Shown: one piece after another, positions 12,567 to 23,740 of the stretch
Layout: the number at the start of each line of letters is the position of its first letter
Numbering within the stretch: the first letter of the stretch is position 1
Source: Whalleya microplaca
Lineage: Eukaryota; Ascomycota; Sordariomycetes; Xylariales; Xylariaceae
DNA: 64,000 bases
Direction of reading: 5' to 3'
Assembly (NCBI GenBank): GCA_022497155.1
Contig: MU385746.1
Coordinates: forward strand, 1-64,000
The notes under the pieces: generated by a model
Database searches by the model: none
What the model saw: the letters and a program-made list of their open reading frames with translations, nothing else
Told to the model about the DNA's origin: nothing
Program-made: the position numbers and the translations under genes

Positions 12567-13496
12567 ATGAATCCCCCATCAGCATCAGGAGACAAGCCTG
12601 TAGAGTTTTGGGGAGCCGCCAAAGCCAATCTTCTGAAAGAAGTCAATAGGAATTCCGCAGTACTTTATTATCGTGTATTCGGGGGTTCAGATCCAACAGT
12701 TGCACCTAGAGAGGTACAATGGACTCTCGATGATTTTGTTTGCTTTTTTGATTGTGAGGAATGTAACCTCGCGTGGACTGCTTACCGCGATGAGTTTCTC
12801 AAATCTTCGCCATATGCTGCATCTCCATCATGGAATGAGGTATACGTATTTCTGCAAAACCTCTTTAAAACCCCTGATATACTGCCTGACTATATAGGGC
12901 TACGAAAGGCGGACGAGGTCGATAGAACAGAATGGATGCAGGTCGACTACATTAGCGCCTTTGTACTGCGACTTCTCAATTATAGGAGCCATTTAGAGTT
13001 CGGTACCTGCGATACTCGTACCGATTTTATGAGACGACAAGCTGCGTTCGCGAAGTCAGTTGGTGCAAGCAATCCTTTCTATCAATCCTGGGATGGCTCG
13101 GATAAGTGGGTGGCCGCTTACCTGTTATACACAAAGCTGATGTATGAGCAAGACCGTTTCGCCATTGACCATTTACACAGCCGTCCTAATAATTACGATG
13201 AGGATGCACAGAAATTAGCTGAAGGTGGTAGCATCAACCCCGCTGTACAACAAGAACGGGAAAGGATGGTCTCTGAGTCAAAATGGCCCTGGTATAAGCA
13301 CCTAGCCAAACATGGCCGATTCTCAAGTGAATTTGCTATAAAAAGCAAAGAGGAGCCTGCTCCTGCAACAGCTGCTCCCGCAACCACTGCTCCTGCAACC
13401 ACTGATCCTGCAACCGCTGGTCCTGCAACCACTGATCCCGCAACCAGTGCCCCTGCAAACAAACGTGATCCTCCTCCTAACGGCTGGGAGAGTTAG
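12567..13496 (+). CDS. Orphan protein with Pro-Ala-Thr repeat tail
   Basis: An uninterrupted 309-residue frame; function not recognised. The start ATG at 12567 follows ttcaag and is the first in frame. Residues 1-260 are globular-looking, rich in Trp, Tyr and charged residues (for example FWGAAKANLL, WNEVYVFLQNLF, NPFYQSWDGSDKWVAAYLL). I see no signal peptide or membrane segment. Residues about 262-295 are a low-complexity tail of five- to seven-residue units APATT/DPATT/GPATT, encoded by a matching DNA minisatellite at about 13355-13455. The gene sits about 1 kb from the RIP block, a typical place for fast-evolving orphan genes. A second protein with a similar PAT-repeat tail is at 42973-44244, but the heads do not obviously align. 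The long open frames on the opposite strand (13193-13541) are shadows of the repeat. Confidence 0.65.
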   Translation: MNPPSASGDKPVEFWGAAKANLLKEVNRNSAVLYYRVFGGSDPTVAPREVQWTLDDFVCFFDCEECNLAWTAYRDEFLKSSPYAASPSWNEVYVFLQNLFKTPDILPDYIGLRKADEVDRTEWMQVDYISAFVLRLLNYRSHLEFGTCDTRTDFMRRQAAFAKSVGASNPFYQSWDGSDKWVAAYLLYTKLMYEQDRFAIDHLHSRPNNYDEDAQKLAEGGSINPAVQQERERMVSESKWPWYKHLAKHGRFSSEFAIKSKEEPAPATAAPATTAPATTDPATAGPATTDPATSAPANKRDPPPNGWES

Positions 13497-14097
13497 TAAT
13501 AAGGAACGATGTAGAATATAGTTGGAATGTGACTGTAACAAAGAGGTGTCTAGACAAAGATTTAGTTCACTTTGAATTCATGCTACCCCTCAGATTAGAA
13601 ACTTCTCCATAATACATTTTCTGTCAGAATCTTTTTAGTACGATTATCAATCATAAATCAATATTACATTGGGTTTAACTGTTATGATCATTCAGTTATG
13701 AGTTGCTGCGTATCTTAGTGCCATAACCGTAAGCCTTAGGAAAATGCCTTTCTCTAGAATGCCACATTAAAATGCCCTGAAGCTTCTTCGTCATTCCCCA
13801 TCTCCCCAAAAGCGTCAACCATGCACTCTTGAAGCTTAATTTTACCTAGAGTCAACAACAATGCTCTAGTTATCCCTGAAAACGAATAACAAGGAGTGTG
13901 AAGGCGATAGTTGAACAACGAACAAGACATAATAATACAAAACATTATTAAAAAGTAACGAAGAACAAAGAATACAAAGAATCCTAGTTACATAGGGTTT
14001 CTATATAAGCCTGCTTCTAAACCCAACTAAGCTCATGTTCCCCTACTATATGAATTATTCATTATTTTAAAACACCTTTCGGAAGCATACCCACCAC
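13497..14097. other. Intergenic
   Basis: 600 bases between two orphan genes. Nothing beyond ordinary AT-leaning flanking sequence; the minus-strand open frame 13754-13945 is not supported by any other sign. Confidence 0.5.
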
Positions 14098-14670
14098 ATG
14101 ACAAACACTAAGCTTTTACAGCCTTTTAAGGGTGACCCTATCCGGGCTGAGGAACAAGTTAGAAGGATTTACAAGAAAAAGCTGCCACATTTTGAGGTAG
14201 CTTCGGCCGAGCTAGCCCCCATTTTTGGTCTTGGTAATGACTTAATATCCAAGCATAGAGCACAAAGTTTATTCAAGCACGCTGGATTTCTTGACGTCTT
14301 CGTTGAGTTTGCGGATAAGTATCTCCAAGGACGATGGGATATGCCAGTCGGCGAATGGCACTCAGTCGTGGAACAGATTCGCATTCATGGTAATGATGCA
14401 AGTTGGACCCGGAGAGATGTTGTTCACTCGACAACTTGGAGTGTCCACCAGTTCTATGCACACGTCATCATTCAGGTGGTCAATCTGATCAAGGCCCCTG
14501 ATAAGCATACACACCTTGTTTTCTGGCTGCGGGACGCTGAGTTAGAAGATGCGCATTGGGTGTTATTCCATGCATTGCTTTACTTGCAGCTTGAAACAAT
14601 GCGTGACCACAAGCACCATGCACCAGCAAGGGATCGCCTTAATCATTTTATAAGGAATTGGAGGAAGTAA
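14098..14670 (+). CDS. Hypothetical 190-residue protein
   Basis: A single open frame of 190 residues that I do not recognise. The first in-frame ATG is at 14098, in context ccaccacATGACA. The protein looks soluble, mixed alpha-helical, and rich in His and Trp (HTHLVFWLRDAELEDAHW, METMRDHKHH). It has no signal peptide, membrane segment or known catalytic motif. It lies 600 bases downstream of the other orphan gene on the same strand, with independent spacing rather than an operon-like arrangement. Splicing to a further 3' exon is possible but I see no need for it: the frame ends in TAA 14668-14670. It could be a lineage-specific gene or an old gene fragment. Confidence 0.5.
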   Translation: MTNTKLLQPFKGDPIRAEEQVRRIYKKKLPHFEVASAELAPIFGLGNDLISKHRAQSLFKHAGFLDVFVEFADKYLQGRWDMPVGEWHSVVEQIRIHGNDASWTRRDVVHSTTWSVHQFYAHVIIQVVNLIKAPDKHTHLVFWLRDAELEDAHWVLFHALLYLQLETMRDHKHHAPARDRLNHFIRNWRK

Positions 14671-16803
14671 ATTGCCCGTTATACGGAGGCCAATATTAAG
14701 AACATAGACTTTGCTAGAATAGGACGTAAGTTGCATATTCGCTTCCAAGTAACCTGCGAGCTCCCGATGGGAGCAATTGAAGCCTGGATATACCCTCATA
14801 GAGAAGGCAAGTAAATATACATGTTATCAAGATGCCGTTCTATTTCGTGAACAATGCTATTGAGGACTCTGCTTGATTCCATTACTACCTAGGAGAAGGC
14901 GTGCTAACCAATGCTACTATTGAATTTATTGTGCGTTAGTAGCTCTCAATACATGCAGATTGGGAAGTTAGTTGGGTCCAATTGGTCTGTGAGTAGTTGT
15001 AGTTAAGGAACACTGTTAAGAAATGGCTAAGGATTTTTTAATCCAAAATTTTGTATTTAACCCCTTTGTGATACACTTCTGTAATACTCCGTAGTATCTA
15101 CAAGCGATTGGGTGTCAGGGTGTAGTATGTAAGCTATAACAAAAAGTAATATTATAACTTAAGGTATGCTGTCTCCACTGTGTTCCCCGACTTACAACAT
15201 TTTGCAGTTGCGATAAGATTAGGAAATGATGTTGAAAGTACAACGATCAACGATCAACGATCGCGTAACCTACTTAATAAGTAGTTGTTAATTCATAGTT
15301 TCAACACTGCCTGTTTACTACCTGTTTCTGCCACAGTGGCTGTGTGGGTGCTACTGTAGCAGGACTGTACATACGACAGGTGCTAGTCAGGTGGCTAGTT
15401 AGGTGACTAGGGAGGTGGATAGCTGACTTGTCAGGTCCACACATGTGTATTTAGTCTGACCGCTCGCACCTTATACCTATTTTCTCACCAAGCCCGCGAC
15501 ATACGACTGCAGCTTCATTACTATTTAGCTAGCTGGCCTAGGCCCCTTATATACCACCCTTTTCTCCCCTTAGACCTCTCGAGCATTTTTTGTGCACTAC
15601 TGTGTAGTAGAGGATTTACATAGGCTATCCAACTGGGCCGAGTGCGGGGATAGAACCCGCCCGGTTTTAGTCTCTTACATATGTAGGGACGAAAGAAAGG
15701 GAAGAGGTTTTCTAAACTTGAATAGTAAGCATGGGGAAGCTGTTTACTGCGTAATAGTTCAGAGATTATATAAGACCTATAATAACTCTGTAAGTCTTTT
15801 GTCATATGTTACCCAAAATTCGTCAACTCCGCTTCCTACCAAGGCTCTAAATTTAAGCTTCTATCATCCTTCTAATTGTATCTTTACCTCATACATCTTC
15901 TTTCTATCCTCTTTTTATTTTAATTTTTATTCCCCTCTTCTCTTCACCTTCCCTCTTTGTTACTTGCCATCTTTTCATCTATTTCTTAATCCTCAGACTC
16001 TTCATCGATATCGTAGCGGTCGCCTTATATTGTCGTTGCGTATCCATCATAGGGCTCGAGCACCAGGAATAGCCTATTCATACCGAACAATTGTAATCTG
16101 ATTGGGGGCGGTCGGACAATTTAAGGTACGTGTGTAGATCAATCGGAGCTTTAGTTGACTGGTCCCACATTCCATGTCACCGCTTTCGCTATGTTGAACA
16201 TTCCATAATGTACGTAATACATTATCGACCTACTCTTTTCGCACCTCGCTCTCTCGCCTTACACAATTGTTCCGAATCTAGCGGTTTTACCAATCTGTGT
16301 CTAAGCTATCAGTGGCTACAGTATTCTCCCAACAACGCCTGCGCTTTGACTTATACTAGTAAGATGGCAGGATGGCAACCCTCTTCGGTCTTCGACGACA
16401 ATTTACGTCCGATAGTCGGCACTGCAATGCTTGTTATTTGAAAGGATTTGTTCTTGCTGCAGTATTCCTTTGAGTCTACGATCGTGCTGCGAGATGATGA
16501 AGGACCTGCAAACCATCTGCCCATCTACCGTCATCGATTATCTTACTGCTAGGCGATCTAGTTGGATCTAGTCTACCGGAGAGATCCAAGCTCTGGTTCT
16601 ATTAAGGATCTAGACTCCCCAATCCTAAACAGGAATCCACTTTTTGGCGAGCCGTGCTTTCGCATCAAATTTCTCTTTCGACTCTGTTGCGCAAAATTTA
16701 TAATAGTTCGACTTCGGTCGACTAGAAGTCATACCAGTCTTTGTCGGTCTCTACGCGTAGTGCTTAAGAAACAAAGGCATTCGGCAAGCATCTCTTTCGA
16801 ACA
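14671..16803. other. Intergenic, upstream of the MFS gene
   Basis: 2.1 kb without a supported gene. 15240-15265 has a short triplication (acgatcaacgatcaacgatc). 15350-15430 holds repeats of the 'ggtggctagttaggtgactaggg' kind. 15890-15990 is a pyrimidine-rich stretch. A perfect tRNA-like T-arm (15644-15660, minus) stands alone without the rest of a tRNA. Confidence 0.45.
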
Positions 16804-18645
16804 ATGTCAGGTCGTCAGGCGTCACTCGATGTTCGCGACGACGAGAAAATCCACGATCCGGAGCGAGGTGCAACAACTTATGACGAGACCACCCAGCGAA
16901 CCTCCTCGGTAAGCACTACGCAGGATGAGGTGAGCGATGAGGCGGCAAACGTGCCGCCCACGGAGCCTGTAGCTGCCGACCCAAATATGTCGTCTAGCGG
17001 CGCCGTGCCCGCTACGAAAAACGAGGAACCTGAGGCAGGACGGACAAAGTTACAGACTAGCCTCATTATGTTCGCCCTCTGCTCGGCGCTGTTCCTCGCG
17101 GCTCTCGATATCACCATAATAGCGACGGCTATTCCTACTATTACCGAGCAATTCCAATCACCACTAGGATATACATGGATAGGAGCTGCATATTTGCTTG
17201 CCAGCAGTGCTACTGTCCCCAGCTGGGGGAAAGTCAGCGACATCTGGGGGCGCAAACCCGTCTTACTGGCCGCCGTTGCCATATTTTTTGTGGGGTCACT
17301 TATATGTGCCTTGAGCGTTAGTGTCGGGATGCTAATTGCCGGACGCGCCATCCAAGGGATCGGAGGCGGTGGTATCGTTATATTGACAAATATCTGTGTC
17401 AGTGATTTATTCTCCCTACGCAAACGAGGCATGTATTATGCTCTCTTTGGAATGGTGTGGTCCATTGCATCGGCAATTGGCCCCATTCTCGGTGGCGTTT
17501 TCACATCCGAAGTCACATGGCGATGGTGTTTCTGGATTAATTTACCTATCAGCGGCCTTGGTTTCTTCGTGCTCCTATTCGTGCTCAAGTTGCACAACCC
17601 CGGAACATCCATGAAAGATGGTCTGGCGGCCGTCGATTGGCTAGGCAGTCTGTTGATTATCGGCGGCACTCTCATGTTCTTATTCGGACTTGAGTTTGGA
17701 GGCATTACTTTTCCGTGGAACTCTGCGACGACCATCTGTCTGATTGTGTTTGGCATATTCACCGTCGGACTTTTTATCCTGGTTGAAAAGAAATTCGCCA
17801 AGTATCCTGTCATTCCCCTACGACTTTTCAAGATCGGAACCAACATCGCGGCATTTGCAATTTGCGTATGCCACGGTCTTGTGTTCATATCTGGAAGCTA
17901 TTATCTACCCTTATACTTCCAGGCAGTCCTAGGTGTTTCATCGCTGCTCTCGGGTGTTTATCTGTTACCTTTCGTGCTGTCACTATCGTTCATGTCAATT
18001 GTTACAGGAGTTTTCATCCAGAAGACTGGAAAGTTCCTCCCAGGTATCATCTTCGGCATGGTGGCCATGACGATTGGATTTGGCCTGTTTATCGACCTTG
18101 GAGCTGAAGCAAACTGGGCCAAGATAATAATTTATCAAATCATTGCAGGAATCGGGACCGGGCCGAATTTTCAGTCGCCTCTAATAGCAATACAGTCGAC
18201 TACAGCGCCCCGCGACATCGCATCGGCGACTGGTACTTTTGGATTTCTTCGCCAGCTTTCCACGTCCATATCTGTGGTCATCGGCGGAGTCGTCTTCCAG
18301 AATTCGATGGACAAACAATATCCATATCTCCTATCTAAACTTGGTCCCGAGATCGCCAACCAACTTTCAGGTAGCAGCGCAGGTGCGAATGTAGGCTTGG
18401 TCGCCTCCTTGCCAGATGAGCAGGGTGTGGTAGCGAAAGCGGCATATTCTAATAGTCTTCGTGACATGTTTATAATGTACACGGCCTTTGCCGGTCTAGG
18501 GCTTTTGATAAGCCCCCTAGTTGGCCAAAGGCATCTCAGCCGTGAACATCAGGAACATAAAACAGGGTTACATAACCTCCGCCAAAACAGCGCGGGTAAT
18601 GACAATTCGCCCAATGCTGAATCTTCAGCAAAGGAGTCACAATGA
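16804..18645 (+). CDS. MFS exporter, DHA2 (14-TM) drug:H+ antiporter type
   Basis: A 613-residue major facilitator transporter in the plasma or vacuolar membrane, expected to export small toxic or secondary metabolites in exchange for protons. The first about 85 residues are a hydrophilic, Thr/Ser/Glu-rich cytosolic tail; then come about 14 membrane segments. Family signatures are visible in order: LDITIIATAIPTI in TM1 (motif D1), GKVSDIWGRKPVLL between TM2 and TM3 (motif A), GRAIQGIGGGGI in TM4 (motif B) and AIGPILGGVF in TM5 (motif C, the antiporter motif), plus WRWCFWINLPI typical of DHA2. The start is the first in-frame ATG, context cgaacaATGTC. There is no intron. Length fits the family (550-620). 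The converging neighbour is an SDR, and no synthase gene is near, so a role in a cluster is not shown. Substrate cannot be told from sequence. Confidence 0.93.
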   Translation: MSGRQASLDVRDDEKIHDPERGATTYDETTQRTSSVSTTQDEVSDEAANVPPTEPVAADPNMSSSGAVPATKNEEPEAGRTKLQTSLIMFALCSALFLAALDITIIATAIPTITEQFQSPLGYTWIGAAYLLASSATVPSWGKVSDIWGRKPVLLAAVAIFFVGSLICALSVSVGMLIAGRAIQGIGGGGIVILTNICVSDLFSLRKRGMYYALFGMVWSIASAIGPILGGVFTSEVTWRWCFWINLPISGLGFFVLLFVLKLHNPGTSMKDGLAAVDWLGSLLIIGGTLMFLFGLEFGGITFPWNSATTICLIVFGIFTVGLFILVEKKFAKYPVIPLRLFKIGTNIAAFAICVCHGLVFISGSYYLPLYFQAVLGVSSLLSGVYLLPFVLSLSFMSIVTGVFIQKTGKFLPGIIFGMVAMTIGFGLFIDLGAEANWAKIIIYQIIAGIGTGPNFQSPLIAIQSTTAPRDIASATGTFGFLRQLSTSISVVIGGVVFQNSMDKQYPYLLSKLGPEIANQLSGSSAGANVGLVASLPDEQGVVAKAAYSNSLRDMFIMYTAFAGLGLLISPLVGQRHLSREHQEHKTGLHNLRQNSAGNDNSPNAESSAKESQ

Positions 18646-19223
18646 TACAAGATTCGGGTTGGCCGGGGTAAAGCTATCTGCGGCCCGGGTGGCGTTAGTG
18701 ACAAGTAGGGACTGAACTTGGTTAGATAATCTTAGAATGTCTCAAAATGAACAAACAAAATCAAACCATATATTTTGTACTGATGTTGACAGGCCATCTT
18801 GAATCCCGTACATGAATGTGTACTGGAGAAGGTTGCATTCATATCAAGCCGGTAGTCATTAGTACTTCCCCTTGCGTTGTTACAGTACCTGTAAGCCGGG
18901 ACATCTGGGCTTCCGTATCACTCACCGACGCCGTAGCATTGCTCATATGCGTGTGAACGTTCTCATGCACTCGATGTCATCTATTGGTAATAGCTTGTGA
19001 CATGCTTGAAATCTAACTTAGGTGTCATATCACTTACTACCGCAATCTGTCTCTAGTTAGAAAGTCGACAGAGAACACTTCCTCCGGGAAAGCGAACTCG
19101 GGTCCATCATTGCCGAGGACGCAATGGGCACACCATGCCAAGCTATTTACGGTGATCTTCTCTTAGCGCGATCTTGTTTTATTCCCGTCTGCCGAGCAAT
19201 TCTTAGATCTTTGGATGTAACCC
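18646..19223. other. Intergenic between convergent genes
   Basis: About 580 bases between the stop of the MFS gene and the stop of the SDR gene. No further feature is seen; it should hold both 3' ends. Confidence 0.5.
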
Positions 19224-20222
19224 TCACTTCCGTGCTTTATCATGATCCACACTAACAGCCACATCGCGAAATACATCTAACGTGTGCGTCCAGTTGTCGA
19301 CGATTTGCTGGGATTGCTTAGCTGCAGTACATCCAAGAGGGAGGACCTGCTCCTTTTCCCTGCCCTCGCCAACCCCTTCACACACAATGACCTCGTAAAT
19401 TGCCTTAACAGCTTTCTCGGTGTCCCCCTCGGGCACATGGGAACCGGATTTAAAGTGCTTCAACGTCATGTCTAGCACGCTGCCCTCATAGTCCTGATCC
19501 AGCGGCTTCTCCTGGAACTGCAGTACATTCTTCATGTTCGTATCGAAGACAGATGGGTTGATGCAGAGAATCCGGACATTGAAAGGGTTCATCTCCCTGG
19601 CCATGACTTTAGATATTGCTCCATACACAGCTTAGTTAGCCATTTTGCTTAGTTTATTAAGATTAACGACAAATGAAGCTCGCAACACCACGAAAGAAAC
19701 AAACCAAATCAACTCACAATCCTGCGCCGCCTTCGCCGCGCCATAGATCCCCATCGCAAGCACAGGCTGCAGCGCAGCCGACGAGCTCACATTCGCGATG
19801 ACGCCGAAGCGGCGGCGGCGCATGTGCGGCGCGACGGCGCGCATGAGGCGGTAGGGCCCGAAGAAGAGGGTCTCGAATTCTCTACGGACCTCGTCGTCGC
19901 TAAAGCCCTCGGCCGCGCCGTAGATCGCGAACCCGGCGCAGTTGACCAGCACGTCGACCGCGGTGCCGCCCGCCTCGAGCTCCTCGACCAGCTGCGGCCC
20001 GCGCGCGGCGTCATCCACGTCCAGCTCGAGCCACCGCCCGCCCCGGGCTTCGATCTCGCGCGCGAGGTCGGGCGTGCGCGCTGGATTGCGCGATGTCGCG
20101 ATCACGGTGTGCCCCCTGGCTTGGGCGAGGCGGGCTAGCGAGAGCCCGAAGCCGGAGGAGGCGCCCGTTATGAGCCAGGTTAGGGGCCGCTTGGGCGGTG
20201 GGAAGGGGGGAGCTTCGGCCAT
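19224..20222 (-). CDS. Short-chain dehydrogenase/reductase
   Basis: A classical SDR (NAD(P)-dependent oxidoreductase), 303 residues from two exons: 19718-20222 and 19224-19630. The intron 19631-19717 has a GTGAGT donor and a CTAAG acceptor, and joining keeps frame. Exon 1 gives the Rossmann motif TGASSGFG (about residue 20), the NAG-like VNCAGF, a catalytic Ser in NVSSSAA, and the active-site YGAAK (YxxxK). Exon 2 gives REMNPFNVRILCINPSVFDT, the usual SDR 'PG..T' region, with Ser in place of Gly. Exon 1 is far more GC-rich than exon 2 and the flanks, which creates long shadow frames on both strands. It resembles fungal retinol/acylglycerone-type SDRs; substrate unknown. It converges on the MFS gene. 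Confidence 0.9.
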
Positions 20223-21461
20223 GGTTTGAGTGGGTTAGGTTCAAATTCTAAGCAGACTGAACAAAGATTTCAGGAATCTAATTGGACGTATTTCTGGATA
20301 CAGAGTCCAGATGCAATGGTTATAAGTGTCCGTCAAATCTGTGTAAGTTGTATTTAGCAACCTACAGCTCGCTACCATTTATTTAAGCATACCCTAGTTT
20401 CAACGCTAACGCATATATCAACGGATGTTATATCCCTTGCCGCCCCTTGTAGAGGAGCCGCACCCCACGATTTGACTAGCACGATCGTTAGGCTTTAGGT
20501 CATCTTTTTGCATGCTTCTCCGCGAGAACAATTTCGCCGTGGGCGGATTGTAAGCTCGAAAAGCATCGTTACTAGACCCATTAAACTCCCTATTGAAATT
20601 TTTAACTACGGGTGTATCTTGAAAGGGCTCAATTTAACTTGTGACGTTCGACAAATACTCATATCTTCAGAAATCTATTGCTGTTATAAGTGGGACGGGT
20701 GGTCTCTCGTAACTGTTTCTAACACTACTCAACTTGATGTCGACAGCGAGCTGAAGTATTAGGCTGAGATGATATTCGAAGGAGTATAAAGGATCCCCTT
20801 CTTGCTTTTCTTTGCCTTTTTGCTTGCTGTTGATTACATATTTAGTGCTATTAATTACTCACATAAGGCAATAGGCGACTATTAGAAAACATACCCACCA
20901 ATAGCTATAGATTGAGTTTGACTAGATGTGGAGTATATGGCAACTGACCTTTTGCCTTTCTACGAACTGGACAAAACGCGTTGTGGAAACACTGGTTATA
21001 TTCTATCTTTATGTGTCACGATTGAACTATGTATAACTAGCATTCCAACGCCATCAGCTTTGTTTCAATGTAACTTACAAAGCCTACTTAGAAAGCGTTT
21101 GGTATGTTTAAATTGAAGCTGGTGTCGATTTGTATCCCAGCACTGACATCCTCCTAGATAGTAATCCAATAGCTATGTGCTGGGTACTACTGGGTATTTT
21201 ATATACATCCGTCATTAGTCTATTATCGTCTCCATTAGCTTTTTAAGCATGATGCCTCCCCATTTAGAGGAGCTGCCAAAGCGAATGCCTCTAGTGCTGT
21301 TAGGAATCGAACCCAGCTTCACTTTAGTAGCCACAGTCCGATGACACAGATCCAATGGTATCAACACGTGTGCCGCTTTTACGTGAAGGGATACACTCAA
21401 CCGGTCTTCCCCGCGAACCTTCCGCTCGCTTGTCCGATAATGCCACTAGCCAATCCCATAC
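20223..21461. other. Intergenic
   Basis: 1.2 kb without a supported gene. Short open frames at 20508-20762 and 20928-21116 have no recognisable content. A tRNA T-arm-like match (21303-21314, minus) has no matching acceptor stem or anticodon arm. Confidence 0.4.
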
Positions 21462-22471
21462 TCATCTCGCAGGCAACTCGTACATCTTCGGCGGCCGCAT
21501 AGAATCGACGTTATTCAACTCACACGGCTCCCTAAAGCTCGGCAGTTCCCCCGGCGGCGACGGCGTCGTCAGCGGCGGCGGCGAATCGGCGTATTCAACC
21601 ACACTCTGCTTCTGCGGCTGTTCTGCGCCCTTCCGCGCCCGCCTCCGGCGACAAAGCAGCCACGCCGCGAAAGCGGCGATCAAGAGCACCGCGACTCCCG
21701 CGCCGACGCCAATGCCCGCGGCCTGGCCCGGACTCAGCGTCGTGGAACTCACCTGCGCATCCGAGGAACCCTCCGTCGTTGTTGGGCCCAGAGTTGAGGA
21801 TTCAGCTGTCGAAGCCTGTGTCTACCGTGAGCATGCCCCCACGACTGGGGGGGAAAGGAAGGGGAAGATGGTAGGTGGGTAAGGGGGGGAGGGAGACTGA
21901 CCGGCGTCGTGTACATCATCGCCAGCGCGAACAAGTGCTGGTTCAGGCTCCGCGTCCGCGTCTGGATGTCGATCGTGTTGACCTTGAACGCCGAGTGCGT
22001 GACGACGATCTGGCCGGCGCTCGTGTGCTGCGACTGGCAGCGGAACTGCTCGCCGTGGCGCCCGGGGAGCCAGGTCGGCTGGCAGCTGTAGTTGTAGGCA
22101 CTGCAGAACGAAGTCAGTAAGTATGACTGCACAACAACAAGCCTCAATGGGCAGGTAGGTAGGTAGGTTAGGTGTGTTTCAGCGCTGGGTATAGGTACGT
22201 ACTTGGGACAGCACGTCACTGCGGCCGCGGAGTCGGTGCCCTGGCACGCGGAGGTGTACTGCGGCGGACACGCCGACCCGGCGTACGTGACGGTGGCGTC
22301 CCAGGTGGTGGGAAAGCAGTCGGATATCTGCGAGGGCCCGCCGAGGACCGTCCGCGCATCCTCGTTGCCCAGCTCGTAGTCCCAGATCCAGAAGTCGTTT
22401 GATCGGAGACACCCTTGCGCGGTGGGAGTGAAGTCAGCCGGTAGAGTCGGTGTCGGAGTCGGCGTCGTCAT
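21462..22471 (-). CDS. Cys-rich ectodomain, single-pass membrane protein
   Basis: A 275-residue protein from three exons: 22203-22471, 21902-22100 and 21462-21821. The splice sites (GTACGT...CTGCAG, GTCAGT...GGTAG) give an unbroken frame. The N-terminal about 155 residues carry Cys in patterns such as GSACPPQYTSACQG, TCCPN, YSCQPTW and FRCQSQ, suggesting a disulfide-bonded extracellular domain. A Thr/Ser-rich stalk (TEGSSDAQ) follows, then a membrane helix about residue 190 (GIGVGAGVAVLLIAAFAAWLL), a CRRRRARK stop-transfer motif and a cytosolic tail of about 60 residues ending PPKMYELPAR. This layout is common in fungal cell-surface or wall-sensor-like proteins. No cleavable signal peptide is seen after the chosen ATG (the start is MTTPTPTPTLP), so the start may lie further upstream, or the single helix may act as a reverse signal anchor. 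Specific function unknown. Confidence 0.75.
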
Positions 22472-23740
22472 TGCTGTTAGAGCCGCATCAGATCAGGTGA
22501 AGTTCGCCGGCCTCGGTTGCGGGATCTATAGGTAGGAACAAGACGGTAGTATTTGGCGGAGTGCGAGAGGAACAAAGTCGGTTCCTGCTAAATATCTTCC
22601 TTCCGTACTTAAGGTAAGATCTTATGCTAGGGCCCGTCACCCCTGCACGCTCAGCTGCCATTGTAGCTGATCAGAGCCAAGTGCTTGGCTATGGATCATG
22701 GTCGCATTCTCAGGTTCTGTAGGATCTGCCAGGAAGCCGTTGAGCCAATGCATTTGACGATACCGGTGTACTTGTTATAAGCCATCATACTGCCGTCCTA
22801 CCGAGTGTATGAGATAGGTCTCACCATTTCTCTGTGCTAGTGAGTCTGGATATACACCGAGGTATTGTACTACCTCGTCCAGTATTATGTGAGAAACGAA
22901 ATGAACATGAATTACTCTACGTGAGTGTCCGCGAATAAAACCGACTAAAACTGAGTTGAAGATCGTCTAAATGGTTTGGAAGGCTGTGTGCGGCTAGTCA
23001 CCTAACAGACCCATAACTGTATGTTATAGCTTGCCAGGACTGGCTGAGACAGGGGCAACCTTGCAGCGACGCTAACAAGTAAGCCTCCTTGTCCGGGCGT
23101 GGCAGCTTGGCAAGAAAATAGACATAATTTCGTTTTTATTATGCCACGATCAGACTATTACGTAGGGCTCCGATTGGAATCTACGAAATCTCCGTTCTTC
23201 GATGGATGTCGTTACGATGTGGTCGACTACTGGTGTGCCAAGACTCATTTTGAGTTTATTCCTACTTCAATTATCAACATTATACACTCATTCCTTGGTA
23301 TTCAGTACTGGATGATTTCGAAACCTTAATACAGAGCCAATCGTATGGCATACAATAGGTTGTGAGATTCAGTGACTACTATTCTGTAGTCGATAAAACC
23401 GATGGAACCCATGCAGAATGGGTTCTGGTCAAGGCTATATTGAATATATGCTGACTCTTTCTGTTCTCGGATCAAAGGGGTCATTCAATCTCGCCTCGGC
23501 AGACTCATATGGGCGGCGCCTAGTTGTGCTACATATAACGATCTCGCACACTGCCAGCCTATAGCCGCTATACGAGAAAGAGGACGCAAGCCTCCTCAAT
23601 TGGGTGATAGCTTCGTTCCACCATATACGCTTCGGTCACCGGTCTTGTCATGTATCACAACCTCTAGTTGTCTTAGACAATCCGTTGGACAGTTTCAAAT
23701 ATGGTAGGACGCCTTAGGGGAACAATCGGTAATCCAATGG
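22472..23740. other. Intergenic
   Basis: 1.27 kb. Upstream part is the promoter of the membrane-protein gene. Nothing else is supported; the open frame 23099-23329 (plus) is unremarkable. Confidence 0.45.

Noticed and set aside
15644..15660. Perfect tRNA T-arm on the minus strand (5-bp stem GCGGG/CCCGC, loop TTCTATC)
   Set aside because: No matching acceptor 5' strand, D-arm or anticodon arm upstream on that strand; not enough for a tRNA gene. A tRNA-derived fragment remains possible.
19787..20244. Several long frames antisense or out of frame to the SDR exon 1
   Set aside because: High GC removes stop codons; the SDR frame alone carries domain motifs and splice continuity.
21303..21400. 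GGGTTCGATTCC B-box-like sequence on the minus strand
   Set aside because: The T-stem pairs poorly and the supposed anticodon loop lacks the expected T33; probably chance or a worn relic.
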